Assembly (NCBI GenBank): GCA_964497585.1
Contig: CAZCDS010000011.1
Coordinates: 62,001-126,000, forward strand
DNA length: 64,000 nt
Source: CAZCDS01 sp964497585
GTDB lineage: Bacteria > Desulfobacterota > Desulfomonilia > Desulfomonilales > Desulfomonilaceae
Reading direction: 5' to 3'
The position numbers and the translations under genes are program-made. Below the pieces are notes generated by a model. It did no database searches. It had not been told where the DNA came from and saw only the letters and a list, made by a program, of their open reading frames with translations. Of the stretch, positions 17,484 to 26,443 are shown in pieces (the first letter of the stretch is position 1; each line of letters opens with the position of its first letter).

Positions 17484-19634
17484 ATGGCTCCCGGAACCTT
17501 GAACAGCATTGATATCGACGTCGGCGGAACCTTTACCGATTGCTTTGTGCGGCACTCGGGACGTTCGGCCAGCGCCAAGTCGCCCACCACGGGATTCGAT
17601 CTCCGGCTCGGCTTCTACCGGGCGCTCAATGAGGCTGCGGAACTCCTAGACGCACCGGTGGACGAACTCCTTTCCCGGACTCGAATAATCCGGTATTCTA
17701 CCACATTGGCGATGAACAAGCTTCTCCAGCGTACCGGTCCCAAACTTGGCCTCATTACCACGAAAGGGTTCGAAGATTTCATCCTGATTGGGAAGGGAGC
17801 CCAGTGGGATGACGGTCTTTCCAAACGTGAAAGCAGGAATCTGGCCACGGTCACCAAGCCCGAGCCTCTGATACCGAGACAGCGCATTGTGGGAATCAAG
17901 GAGCGTGTCGACCACACCGGCAGGGTGCTCAGGCCTCTGGACGAAGACGATCTCAGGGAGAAGATCAGAAGCCTTCTCGATCAGGGTGTAAGGGGAATCG
18001 TGGTATCTCTGCTCTGGGCTCACAGAAACCCCGTGCACGAAGTGCTGGTACGGCGGGTTTTCGAGGAGGATTACCCGGAAGCCAGTCTGGGATACGTTCC
18101 CGTGGTGCTGTCTCACGAGATTCAACCGAAAAAGGGTGAGTACCAGCGGACCGTCACGGCCGTACTCAATGCCTATCTGCACGACTCGATGGCGGAAGAT
18201 CTCGGGAACATACGCACCGAGCTTCGGGAGATGGGATACTCAGGGCCGCTGCTCATGGTGCACAACTCCGGCGGCATGGCGGAGCTGACCAAAACGAGAG
18301 CCATTGACACCTTCAACGGGGGACCCATTGCAGGAATAGTGGGCAGCCTCGAGATCGCCAAGCTGTACGGCGCCGACAAAGTGATCGCCACGGACATGGG
18401 AGGCACTAGCTTTGACGTGGGAATCGTCTCGGGAGGACAACCACACTTCTCCGAGGTCAAGCCGGTTATCGACCGCTGGATGGTAAACGTGACGATGATC
18501 GAAGGCAAGTCAATCGGAGCGGGCGGCGGCTCCATCGCGCAGCTCAACGAAACCCTGGGGGACAGACTCGAAGTGGGACCGTTGAGCGCAGGGGCCATGC
18601 CCGGTCCCGTATGCTACAATCTGGGTGGGACCGAACCCACTGTCACTGACGCTGATGTGGCCTTGGGATACATCAATCCCGATTACTTCCATGCCGGCCG
18701 TATAAAATTGGAGTGTAACCTTGCACGCAAGGCCATCTCGGAAAGAATTGCCCGACCACTGGGGATCGACGTGGAAGAAGCCGCCGTCTCAATTAAGCGA
18801 TTGGTTGACGGCAACATGGGCAACATGATTTTCAAAGAGACGGTCCTGCGAGGCCACGATCCACGGGCAGTCATCCTTTTCAGTTTCGGAGGCGCAGGTC
18901 CGACCCATTGCTGCGGGTATGCCAAGGCCGGGCAGATGGGGCGAATCATAGCGTTTCCCTTTTCGCCCGTCTTCTGTGCTTTTTCCGGCTCGCTCATGGA
19001 CATCCGGCATATCTACGAGCTTTCCAGGAGACTTATCGTACTAAGGCCCGGCGACGAGGCGCCCGTACTAGAGCCGGACGAATTCAACGAGACAGTTGAC
19101 TGGCTCGTCCGCGAAGCCGTGGACAACGCAAGAGCAGAAGGCCTGAATGCGCAAAGACTGATTTTTGTCCTTGAGTTGGACATGAAATATGGTGGCCAGC
19201 TTCACTTCAAGCGGACCAGGAGTCCACGGCTACGAATGAAGACAAGGACCGAGATCTCCGAACTGCTCGACACCTTTGCCGCGAATTATGCCAGGGCCTT
19301 CAGCCCCGCGGGTGTCTATCCGGAAGGCGGAGTGAGCATAGAGAATTTCGTACTCCATGCCATATTCCCTCTCAAGGACGTGACGTTGCCCATATTTACC
19401 ACGCTTTCCTCAACGCCGTCACGTTCAGCAAAGAAAGGCTCGAGGGATGTTTTCTGGGAGGGGGATGAAGACTACAGGAAGACACCGATCTATGACCACG
19501 CGGAGCTTCGATGTGGAGACGTGGTTGAAGGGCCCGCCGTCATCGAGGCGCCTCATACGACGTTTCTGCTTCCCGAATGTGCCCGGCTCCAGATAGACCG
19601 GTACATGAACAACGTTATTGATCTGATGGATTGA
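17484..19634 (+). CDS. HyuA/ApcC-like carboxylase subunit, operon 1
   Basis: 716 residues with both ASKHA motifs (S-I-D-I-D-V-G-G-T-F-T-D at the start; A-T-D-M-G-G-T-S-F-D-V mid-protein) and the family texts H-N-S-G-G-M-A and A-G-G-G-S-I-A. It differs clearly from the first HyuA of the same operon and is closest in pattern to the second HyuA of operon 2 (26440). A large-small-large-large subunit order with two different HyuA chains is that of acetophenone carboxylase; acetone carboxylase has only one. It starts two bases after the small subunit stop. Confidence 0.86.
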   Translation: MAPGTLNSIDIDVGGTFTDCFVRHSGRSASAKSPTTGFDLRLGFYRALNEAAELLDAPVDELLSRTRIIRYSTTLAMNKLLQRTGPKLGLITTKGFEDFILIGKGAQWDDGLSKRESRNLATVTKPEPLIPRQRIVGIKERVDHTGRVLRPLDEDDLREKIRSLLDQGVRGIVVSLLWAHRNPVHEVLVRRVFEEDYPEASLGYVPVVLSHEIQPKKGEYQRTVTAVLNAYLHDSMAEDLGNIRTELREMGYSGPLLMVHNSGGMAELTKTRAIDTFNGGPIAGIVGSLEIAKLYGADKVIATDMGGTSFDVGIVSGGQPHFSEVKPVIDRWMVNVTMIEGKSIGAGGGSIAQLNETLGDRLEVGPLSAGAMPGPVCYNLGGTEPTVTDADVALGYINPDYFHAGRIKLECNLARKAISERIARPLGIDVEEAAVSIKRLVDGNMGNMIFKETVLRGHDPRAVILFSFGGAGPTHCCGYAKAGQMGRIIAFPFSPVFCAFSGSLMDIRHIYELSRRLIVLRPGDEAPVLEPDEFNETVDWLVREAVDNARAEGLNAQRLIFVLELDMKYGGQLHFKRTRSPRLRMKTRTEISELLDTFAANYARAFSPAGVYPEGGVSIENFVLHAIFPLKDVTLPIFTTLSSTPSRSAKKGSRDVFWEGDEDYRKTPIYDHAELRCGDVVEGPAVIEAPHTTFLLPECARLQIDRYMNNVIDLMD

Positions 19635-19659
19635 CTGACTAGGTGGAGAGAACCGAAAC

Positions 19660-21714
19660 ATGATCCTTGACATGACCTTCACCGAAAGACTGAAACCCGA
19701 GCCCCTGGAATCCTATGAGCGGGACTGCATGGAAGGGCTCAACGCAATAGACTTCGAGATAGCGTCGGAGAAGCTGAACATGATCGCGGAGGAGGCCAAG
19801 GATATCGTAGTGAGGAGCGGGGTCTCCAGCATGCTCAGATCCGGTGACGTAGCCGTTGGCATCTACACGGCCAAGGGTGACATGGTTACCGCTGCATGCG
19901 GGTCGTATCTCTACGCCGTCTGCGGCCAGCCCCAGATCAAATACATCTGTTCCCGGTGGCTGGATAATCCGAATGTCGGTGTCAATCCCGGAGACATCTT
20001 CTATGCCAATGATGCGGTTTACGGAGGGGTCCACAATCCGGACCAGTTCGCGTTCGTGCCCATCTTTCACGAAAATCGACTGGTGGCCTGGGCCGCTGCT
20101 GCCTGCCATCAACCCGAGACCGGAGCGTGCGAGCCCGGAGGGATGCCGGTCAGCGCCCGGACACGGTACGATGAGGGGCTCAAACTCAGCCCCATCCGTA
20201 TCGGTGAGAATTATGTTCTCAGAGACGATCTGCTTGAGATGATGGCCAACATGGTCTCACGCGCTCCGCACATGCAGCTCATTGACGTCAGAGCGCGAGT
20301 GATGGGGTGCGATCGAGTGAGGGTTCGGGTCGAACAACTGGTGAAGGAAAAGGGGTCGGATTTCCTTATCGGCGTCTTCAGCAGGATGCTGAAGATGACG
20401 GCCGAGGGGGCTCGCCGGAGGATCTCCGGTTGGGTCGACGGAACCTTTCGCAGCGTTGTCTTCACGGACCACATCGGCGTTGATGAGGGTCTGATTCGGG
20501 GGTGCTGCACACTGGTCAAGAAAGGTGATCGGCTGACCTTCGATTTCGCTGGAACGTCACCCGAGACTCCGGGTCCCTATAACGCGTTCAAACACACCAT
20601 GGTGGCTCATTGCGCCATGTATCTCTACGGATTCCCCTTTCACGACCTACCTCTCTCCGCGGGAATATGGGAGCCAATGGATTTTGCGGTTCCCAGAGGG
20701 ACATGCCTCAATGCTAACCCGGAGTCCGCAGTGGCCAACTCCGTCCTTGTGTGCAGTCTTGCCATGTGCCTCATTCATCTGACCATGTCCAAACTGCTCT
20801 TCGCGTCCGGCGAGACGGAACTCGCCACGGCACCCTATGGAAACAACGGGGACGCGTACGTCATGTCAGGGACGAATCAATGGGGCATCCCCTTTACCGA
20901 TATGCTCGCCTATCCTCTTACCTGCGAAGGCGGAGGAGCCCGGTCCGGCGCGGACGGCGTCGATGCCTGGGGTTTTCCCTGGGGACCGTGGGGACGCGGG
21001 CCCGACGCGGAGGAAGAAGAGGATGAAAGACCCCACGTCCACCTCTTTCAGAAGATTTTGAAGGATTCATGCGGCCATGGAAAATATCGGGGAGGGGCGG
21101 GAATTACGGTGGCGTGGCTCGTACGGGGGGCGCCAGAAGCTATCTATCAGTCTATCGTGAAATCGGCTCGGGTACAGGCTTTGCAGTCCTTCTTCGGAGG
21201 ATATCCCCCGCCGACTCATCCCGGAATCCAGATTCGAAATTCAGATGTTTTGGAGAGAATGCGGGCTGGCGATCCTGACATCCCCGCGGATGTCTTCGAA
21301 CTGGTCAGAGACCAATCGGTTAAAGGAGACTACGAGGTGACGACCAATCTCCGCAGGGCTTTGTCCTTCAAAGAAGGCGACATTTTCGTGGGGTGCTCAC
21401 ATGGAGGGGTGGGATACGGAGACGTCCTCGAGCGAGACCCGCGCAAAGTGGTGGACGATCTCCGTAGCGGTATAATATCGGAGTGGGCAGTGAGAAACGT
21501 CTATCGGGTGGTCTTCGATTCGGCAACGATGGCCGTACGGGAACAGGAAACCGAGGAAAAACGGCGCGAAACGCGTCAACAGCGGATAAGAAATGGTTTG
21601 AAATTCGAGGACTTCATGGCACAGTGGGCTCATCGCAAACCCGCCGGGAACATACTTACCTATTACGGCCGCTGGCCGGATGCGGCCCCAATGAAACCCG
21701 GCGCTAACAGCTAA
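19660..21714 (+). CDS. HyuB/ApcD-like carboxylase subunit, operon 1
   Basis: 684 residues of the hydantoinase B type. The family texts are G-D-I-F-Y-A-N-D-A-V-Y-G-G-V-H-N-P-D, P-E-T-G-A-C-E-P-G-G-M, D-S-C-G-H-G-K-Y-R-G-G-A and G-C-S-H-G-G-V-G-Y-G-D. In the related ketone carboxylases the HyuB chain carries the active site where activated ketone and carboxyphosphate react. It is the last gene of operon 1, followed 20 bases later by the regulator. GGTGGAGAG precedes the ATG at 19660. Confidence 0.87.
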   Translation: MILDMTFTERLKPEPLESYERDCMEGLNAIDFEIASEKLNMIAEEAKDIVVRSGVSSMLRSGDVAVGIYTAKGDMVTAACGSYLYAVCGQPQIKYICSRWLDNPNVGVNPGDIFYANDAVYGGVHNPDQFAFVPIFHENRLVAWAAAACHQPETGACEPGGMPVSARTRYDEGLKLSPIRIGENYVLRDDLLEMMANMVSRAPHMQLIDVRARVMGCDRVRVRVEQLVKEKGSDFLIGVFSRMLKMTAEGARRRISGWVDGTFRSVVFTDHIGVDEGLIRGCCTLVKKGDRLTFDFAGTSPETPGPYNAFKHTMVAHCAMYLYGFPFHDLPLSAGIWEPMDFAVPRGTCLNANPESAVANSVLVCSLAMCLIHLTMSKLLFASGETELATAPYGNNGDAYVMSGTNQWGIPFTDMLAYPLTCEGGGARSGADGVDAWGFPWGPWGRGPDAEEEEDERPHVHLFQKILKDSCGHGKYRGGAGITVAWLVRGAPEAIYQSIVKSARVQALQSFFGGYPPPTHPGIQIRNSDVLERMRAGDPDIPADVFELVRDQSVKGDYEVTTNLRRALSFKEGDIFVGCSHGGVGYGDVLERDPRKVVDDLRSGIISEWAVRNVYRVVFDSATMAVREQETEEKRRETRQQRIRNGLKFEDFMAQWAHRKPAGNILTYYGRWPDAAPMKPGANS

Positions 21715-21734
21715 CCGCAGCCTCCAGTCAGCGC

Positions 21735-23201
21735 ATGCCCAATGAACGTACAAGCCGCGCCGCGCACCTGCTCCTCGTGGAGGATGATGGTTACTGCCGA
21801 TTCTTCCTCGACGAGGTCTCCAGGCACGGGTCCACCGAGACCACCGAAGTGTCAGATGTGATGGAAGCTTGTCGGCTGGTGGAACAGAGCGATTTCGACG
21901 CGATCATCGTCAACCTTCAAGCTTTCGCGCGACACGAACTTTCTCCCCTGGCCCTCCTTCGACAGCGGAATGACCAGGTGCCGGTACTCATTGTCTGCGA
22001 CAAGGCCGATGTCGATTTTGCCGTGGAGGTGATACGCGCGGGCGCCTTCGACTACCTTACCAAACCATTCAACAACGTGGCCCGCGTGGAAAAAGCGTTG
22101 GAAGAAGCCTTCGCACACCGTGAGCGAGCCCGTCAGGCCAGTCGCCTCGGAGAAGAGGAACTGAGGTCCAACGGCATCATGGGCCGTAGCAAGCGTCTCG
22201 CTGACCTTCTTGCCATCATCGCCCAGATTGCTCCCCTGAGCGTGAACATCCTGATAGAGGGAGACAGCGGGACCGGAAAAGAACTGGTCGCGCGCGCCAT
22301 CCATGAGAAGAGTAATCGCAGTTCCGGACCATTCTTGGCAGTGAATTGCGGCGCCCTTCCCGAAGGGCTCATCGAGAGCATCCTCTTCGGGCACGAAAAG
22401 GGCGCGTTTACCGGGGCAACGCAGGCGCATCCTGGCTTCCTGGAAAAGGCCCACTCCGGGACCTTGTTCCTCGACGAAGTGGGCGAGTTGAGCCCAAGAG
22501 GCCAGGTGGCACTCCTTCGCTTCCTCGAGGAACGCGAATTCGTGCGAGTCGGAGGGAACCGACCCCTGCACTCGGATGCACGGATCGTTGCGTCCAGCCA
22601 TCGTAACCTGGAACATGAGGTTTCCCAGCATCGCTTTCGGGCCGACCTCCATTTCAGACTCAACGTCGTTCACCTGAAGGTTCCGCGGCTTAGTGAGCGC
22701 CGAGAGGACATCGTCTACCTTGCGCGCTATTTCGCCCGGCGTTTCTGTCTTGCGAACCGGATTCCGGAACGGCAATTCTCTCCCCAGGCGTTGAGAACCC
22801 TCGAAGAGTACAACTGGCCCGGAAACGTGAGAGAACTTCAGAACCTGATAGACGGCCTCATGGCAGTACTCCCGGCGAAGAAACTAATTGTCTCCGAGAA
22901 TGACATCCTTTCCTGTTCCGACAAAATGAGAAAGGCACGGCACACGGACAAAGAGACGGAACTCGACTCCCTTGTGCTCAACGATTACCGGGAAGCACTG
23001 AAAGCATTCGAAATCAGGTACCTCAGAGCGATGCTGGACAAGCACCGGGGTAACGTTACCAAAGCAGCGCAGGCCGCAGGCATCCATCCGGTGACCTTTC
23101 ACCGGAAGTTGCGCAAACTGGGCGTGGTAAGACAGACTCCTCGCGATCGTGAGACAGGTTCTCTTTCGGAGGCCAAAACTTCCTATGATCTGGGAGTCTA
23201 G
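21735..23201 (+). CDS. Sigma-54-dependent activator with degenerate receiver domain
   Basis: 488 residues: a receiver-like domain (about 10-125), AAA+ sigma-54 interaction domain (about 145-375) and Fis-type helix-turn-helix at the C-terminus (G-N-V-T-K-A-A-Q-A-A-G-I-H). Walker A is G-D-S-G-T-G-K-E (176-183), and the sigma-54 contact loop GAFTGA is intact (223-228). In the receiver the acidic pair E-D-D and the lysine (Y-L-T-K-P-F) remain, but the expected phosphoacceptor Asp is Asn60 (I-I-V-N-L-Q). Classical phosphorylation is therefore unlikely; a ligand or partner may control it. No kinase is adjacent. It lies between the two operons and is the natural candidate activator of the site at 23435. 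Confidence 0.88.
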   Translation: MPNERTSRAAHLLLVEDDGYCRFFLDEVSRHGSTETTEVSDVMEACRLVEQSDFDAIIVNLQAFARHELSPLALLRQRNDQVPVLIVCDKADVDFAVEVIRAGAFDYLTKPFNNVARVEKALEEAFAHRERARQASRLGEEELRSNGIMGRSKRLADLLAIIAQIAPLSVNILIEGDSGTGKELVARAIHEKSNRSSGPFLAVNCGALPEGLIESILFGHEKGAFTGATQAHPGFLEKAHSGTLFLDEVGELSPRGQVALLRFLEEREFVRVGGNRPLHSDARIVASSHRNLEHEVSQHRFRADLHFRLNVVHLKVPRLSERREDIVYLARYFARRFCLANRIPERQFSPQALRTLEEYNWPGNVRELQNLIDGLMAVLPAKKLIVSENDILSCSDKMRKARHTDKETELDSLVLNDYREALKAFEIRYLRAMLDKHRGNVTKAAQAAGIHPVTFHRKLRKLGVVRQTPRDRETGSLSEAKTSYDLGV

Positions 23202-24075
23202 TGCAGCATATCTGCAATACTGTAGCGTTTAGGTTAGCACTGGAAGCTTTGGATAATAATTTGGAAAACGCACTCGCGAAACAGTTCTGCTAACACTAGC
23301 AATCCTACAACGACCGCACGCGGCCCATCGATCTCACGTGGAAACTGCGCGCCGAGAATCTCCGGCAGAAGATTCCCAAAGATGACACAGAGGTACGCAC
23401 GTCTGAGGGCTGGTGGGGCTCGCAATCGCTTCTTTGGCACAGATTTTGCTAACACATCCTTGGCCTGAGTTCTTGGCCATAGCCCTTCGGAGCCTTGCTG
23501 CTTCGTTTCACAAATACGGTTGGTTACCGCCCCATCTGAAAGAGAAGGCTGATCCAGACGGCGCCACTGCCGACGAGTCCTGCAGTGCTCACCCAGAACT
23601 GGCGGAACACGAGATCGAAATGCTGAAGGCCAGTACTAAGGCGACTCCTGTTTCGTAGGGGCGTACTAGGCTAGTCCCACAGGCAAAGCTCGTTCACCTT
23701 CGCTGCGAGCTCAATATAGGGCACGGTAGCGTTGCGATCTTATGTTCGTGCCCGCGAGTTGCGCAGTCTCTGTCGCAAGTGAATGGAGGCGGCTTTGTTT
23801 TGTGAATCGGTGCGTTTCATCGCGATGCGGCATCGTCGGCAATCCAGGGTACGTGCCGTGGCGAGGAAGAGCCGACGAAGAATAGCCGAGAATGGAAACT
23901 GGTACCCGGTACGACGGATCTCCCCAAAGATAAGAAAAGGAAATGATCCGAGGTGACCATGGGGGTCATTCTCGGGAAAATGCCGTTGCAACCGCTCACG
24001 GGGACGAAGGTTGACAGAACAGCCAAATTTGCCGCCGGATGTGTCAGCGGCCACCTCGAAAGGAGGGGATTGAGC
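23202..24075. other. Long leader/intergenic region before operon 2
   Basis: No supported gene in 870 bases. It contains the sigma-54 site at 23435-23450 and, about 165 bases before it, a similar C-T-G-C-T-A-A-C-A-C string (23287 onward) that lacks the -24 GG. From the promoter to ATG 24076 a transcript would carry roughly 600 bases of untranslated leader. An 81-codon frame at 23413 has no ribosome site. Confidence 0.5.
23435..23450 (+). promoter_or_regulatory. Sigma-54 (-24/-12) promoter upstream of operon 2
   Basis: TGGCAC, five bases, TTGCT matches the sigma-54 consensus (TGGCAC-N5-TTGCA/T) at every fixed position, with GG and GC ten bases apart. It points toward operon 2 and lies just downstream of a sigma-54 activator gene. 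The distance to the first start codon (about 625 bases) is unusually long. Confidence 0.7.
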
Positions 24076-26067
24076 ATGGGATTCACTGCGGACATTGACA
24101 CTGGAGGAACCTTCACCGACGGCCTCTTTGCTGACGGAAAGGATATGAGGCGGGTGAAGGTGGATACAACTCCCCACGACCTCACCGTCGCGTGGATTAA
24201 CTGCCTGAGGGAGGGTGCATCGAAATTTGGTTTCTCCTCGCTCCGGGATTTTCTGGAGCAGGTGGAAATCATGCGGTGGTCCACCACCGTAGCAACCAAC
24301 GTGATAGCCGAGAGGAAGGGCCCGAGGCTGGGACTCTTTGTCACCGAAGGCTTTGAGAAATCGCTCTATTCTTCGTCAAAGAAGAGTCCGCTCATCGGGT
24401 ATCTCGTCGATGAAGCAAACATCGCAGGCGTGAGGCTGCCCCTTGACACGGAAAGGCTGCTGGGCCGGATCAAGCAGCTTCTGGAAACAGGTGTCAGGCG
24501 CATATGTGTCAGCCTCAAAAGCGGCCTGCAAAACGAAGACGAGATCAGGATCAAAGAAGTGTTCGAGGAACAGTACCCCGACCATTACCTGGGAAATGTA
24601 CCCTTGCTGCTGGGACGGGACATACTCAAGCATTTCGATGACATGACTCGTACCAACACCGCGCTCATGAATTCTTATGTTCACGGCCCAATGGCGCTCA
24701 CCATGTTCAAGGCAGAAGATGAACTCCGTGACCGGGGATTCCGACAGCCGCTTCTCGTGGGACGTACCGACGGCGGGGTCGCCCGTGTATCCAAGACCAA
24801 GCCCGTTGACACCATAGAATCCGGCCCCATCTTTGGGATTCATGCAGGAGCATATTGGGCCAAGCTGTACGAGCTTCCGTTTGTGATAACGCTCGACGTG
24901 GGGGGCACTACGAGTAAGATCGGGCTCGTGGAGCAGTTTCGCCCGGCGATTACCAGAGAACCGGACATCCTCGACATTCCTCTGAAAGAGAACATGCTCG
25001 ATCTTAGAAGTATTGCTCTGGGCGGCGGCAGCGTAGCAAAGGCCGACGGCAAGACCGTCCGCCTGGGGCCCCAAAGTATGGGGGCATATCCCGGACCCGC
25101 GTGCTATGACCTTGGGGGATTCGAGGCTACCCTGACCGATGCCTACCTCGTCAAGGGATTTCTTGACCCGGACTACTTCTCCGGGGGCGCTAAAAAGGTT
25201 AACATGGAGCGTGCCGCCAAGATGATCTCGGAAAACGTGGCCACTCCGCTGGGCATGGATTTGGAGCAGGCTGCTTATGAGATATCCTCAAAGGCTACGG
25301 ATCTGGTGGCCGAGGAACTGAAGAAGCTTTTGGCTCGCACGAAGCAGTCACCTGCAGAGGTCGCACTGTTTGCATTCGGAGGAAACGGTGGGATCGTTGG
25401 ATGTGAGGCTGCAAAGAAGGTTGGAATAGGGACCGTTTATTTCTTCTCCAACGGATCCGTGCTGAGCGCCTTCGGCTCTTCGGTGGCCGACGTGTCCCAC
25501 GCGTACGAACACTCCGCGTCAGTTGCTCTTGAAAGCGTCGATTCAGTTTCCGAATCTGTTGAATGGATGGTTCAAGAGGCTGTTCTCGACATGGAAGGAG
25601 AAGGGTTCTCCCGCTCAAGCCTGGAGGCTTATCTTGAGTTGGTTCTGTACGAAGAAAAGGCTCGCGAGAAAGTCATTCAGGTCTCGTGTCCTTGGAACGT
25701 CGCCGAAGAAGGCTTAAAGCAGTCCATATCCCATGTCCTCAGTGAAAGTGCTCAAGACAAAATCCCTGCTGGTTCTATCGTCGACATGATTAGGCTCATT
25801 GTCCGGGCGCCGATTGCGAAAGTAGAGCCGCCGACGTGGTCCGAAGAGGGCGCCGACCCTCAAAAAGCCTTCAAGAACGAACGGGAGGTATACAGGGGAA
25901 TCGAGAAAGTCCGATCGGGAATCTACGATTGGGAAAAACTCAAAACAGGCAACACAGTCTCTGGACACGCAGTGATTGAAGGAACCGATACGACGTACGT
26001 GGTTCCACGCGGATGGGAACTTCGCATCGATCGTTACGGAAACGGTGTTGCAAGCAGGAGGGCTTAG
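24076..26067 (+). CDS. HyuA/ApcA-like carboxylase subunit, operon 2
   Basis: 663 residues with D-I-D-T-G-G-T-F-T-D near the start, L-D-V-G-G-T-T-S-K mid-protein and Y-P-G-P-A-C-Y-D. It is equivalent in position to the HyuA at 15063, but the two differ throughout, so the duplication is old. In the first motif Thr replaces the Val found in its paralogues. The start at 24076 has AAAGGAGGGG upstream; the earlier ATG at 23953 would add a basic, non-homologous stretch. It is the first gene of the operon behind the sigma-54 site. Confidence 0.86.
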   Translation: MGFTADIDTGGTFTDGLFADGKDMRRVKVDTTPHDLTVAWINCLREGASKFGFSSLRDFLEQVEIMRWSTTVATNVIAERKGPRLGLFVTEGFEKSLYSSSKKSPLIGYLVDEANIAGVRLPLDTERLLGRIKQLLETGVRRICVSLKSGLQNEDEIRIKEVFEEQYPDHYLGNVPLLLGRDILKHFDDMTRTNTALMNSYVHGPMALTMFKAEDELRDRGFRQPLLVGRTDGGVARVSKTKPVDTIESGPIFGIHAGAYWAKLYELPFVITLDVGGTTSKIGLVEQFRPAITREPDILDIPLKENMLDLRSIALGGGSVAKADGKTVRLGPQSMGAYPGPACYDLGGFEATLTDAYLVKGFLDPDYFSGGAKKVNMERAAKMISENVATPLGMDLEQAAYEISSKATDLVAEELKKLLARTKQSPAEVALFAFGGNGGIVGCEAAKKVGIGTVYFFSNGSVLSAFGSSVADVSHAYEHSASVALESVDSVSESVEWMVQEAVLDMEGEGFSRSSLEAYLELVLYEEKAREKVIQVSCPWNVAEEGLKQSISHVLSESAQDKIPAGSIVDMIRLIVRAPIAKVEPPTWSEEGADPQKAFKNEREVYRGIEKVRSGIYDWEKLKTGNTVSGHAVIEGTDTTYVVPRGWELRIDRYGNGVASRRA

Positions 26068-26068
26068 C

Positions 26069-26443
26069 ATGGGACGCAGAGTAACCGTTACGGAATACCT
26101 GGAGTTGGATGTTGACGAGGGCAATTGGCATTGCAGCTCGTGTGGATGCTCGCTCATCGACGCTGAGGAGAATTACAAGAAGGGGTGCAGTGTGCATGCG
26201 CGGGATCCTCGAGAGGTACACAATCCGGTTTACGAAGGCGAGTACAATTTCGCCCCCGATCCCGAATGGGTCCGGATAGTCGAATTCTACTGTCCCTCGT
26301 GCGGCGTGATGATGGAGACGGAATATCTCCCCCCCGGTCACCCCATAACACACGACATAAACATAGATGTTCCCGCCCTGAAAGCGAGAATCGATAAGGG
26401 TGAGCTCGCCCTCGTGAACAAAAGACTGGAGGTGCGATCGTGA
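26069..26443 (+). CDS. Small zinc-ribbon subunit, acetone carboxylase gamma/ApcB type, operon 2
   Basis: 124 residues: cysteine clusters H-C-S-S-C-G-C and Y-C-P-S-C-G, with F-A-P-D-P-E-W-V-R-I-V-E and H-P-I-T-H-D. It is about 15 residues longer at the C-terminus than the copy at 17152. CAGGAGGG lies before the ATG, which follows the preceding stop by one base. Its last codons overlap the next gene (GTGA), so expression is coupled. Confidence 0.86.
   Translation: MGRRVTVTEYLELDVDEGNWHCSSCGCSLIDAEENYKKGCSVHARDPREVHNPVYEGEYNFAPDPEWVRIVEFYCPSCGVMMETEYLPPGHPITHDINIDVPALKARIDKGELALVNKRLEVRS

Noticed and set aside
23413..23658. 81-codon open frame in the leader of operon 2
   Set aside because: No ribosome binding site, no motif, and it starts upstream of the sigma-54 site that should drive the transcript.
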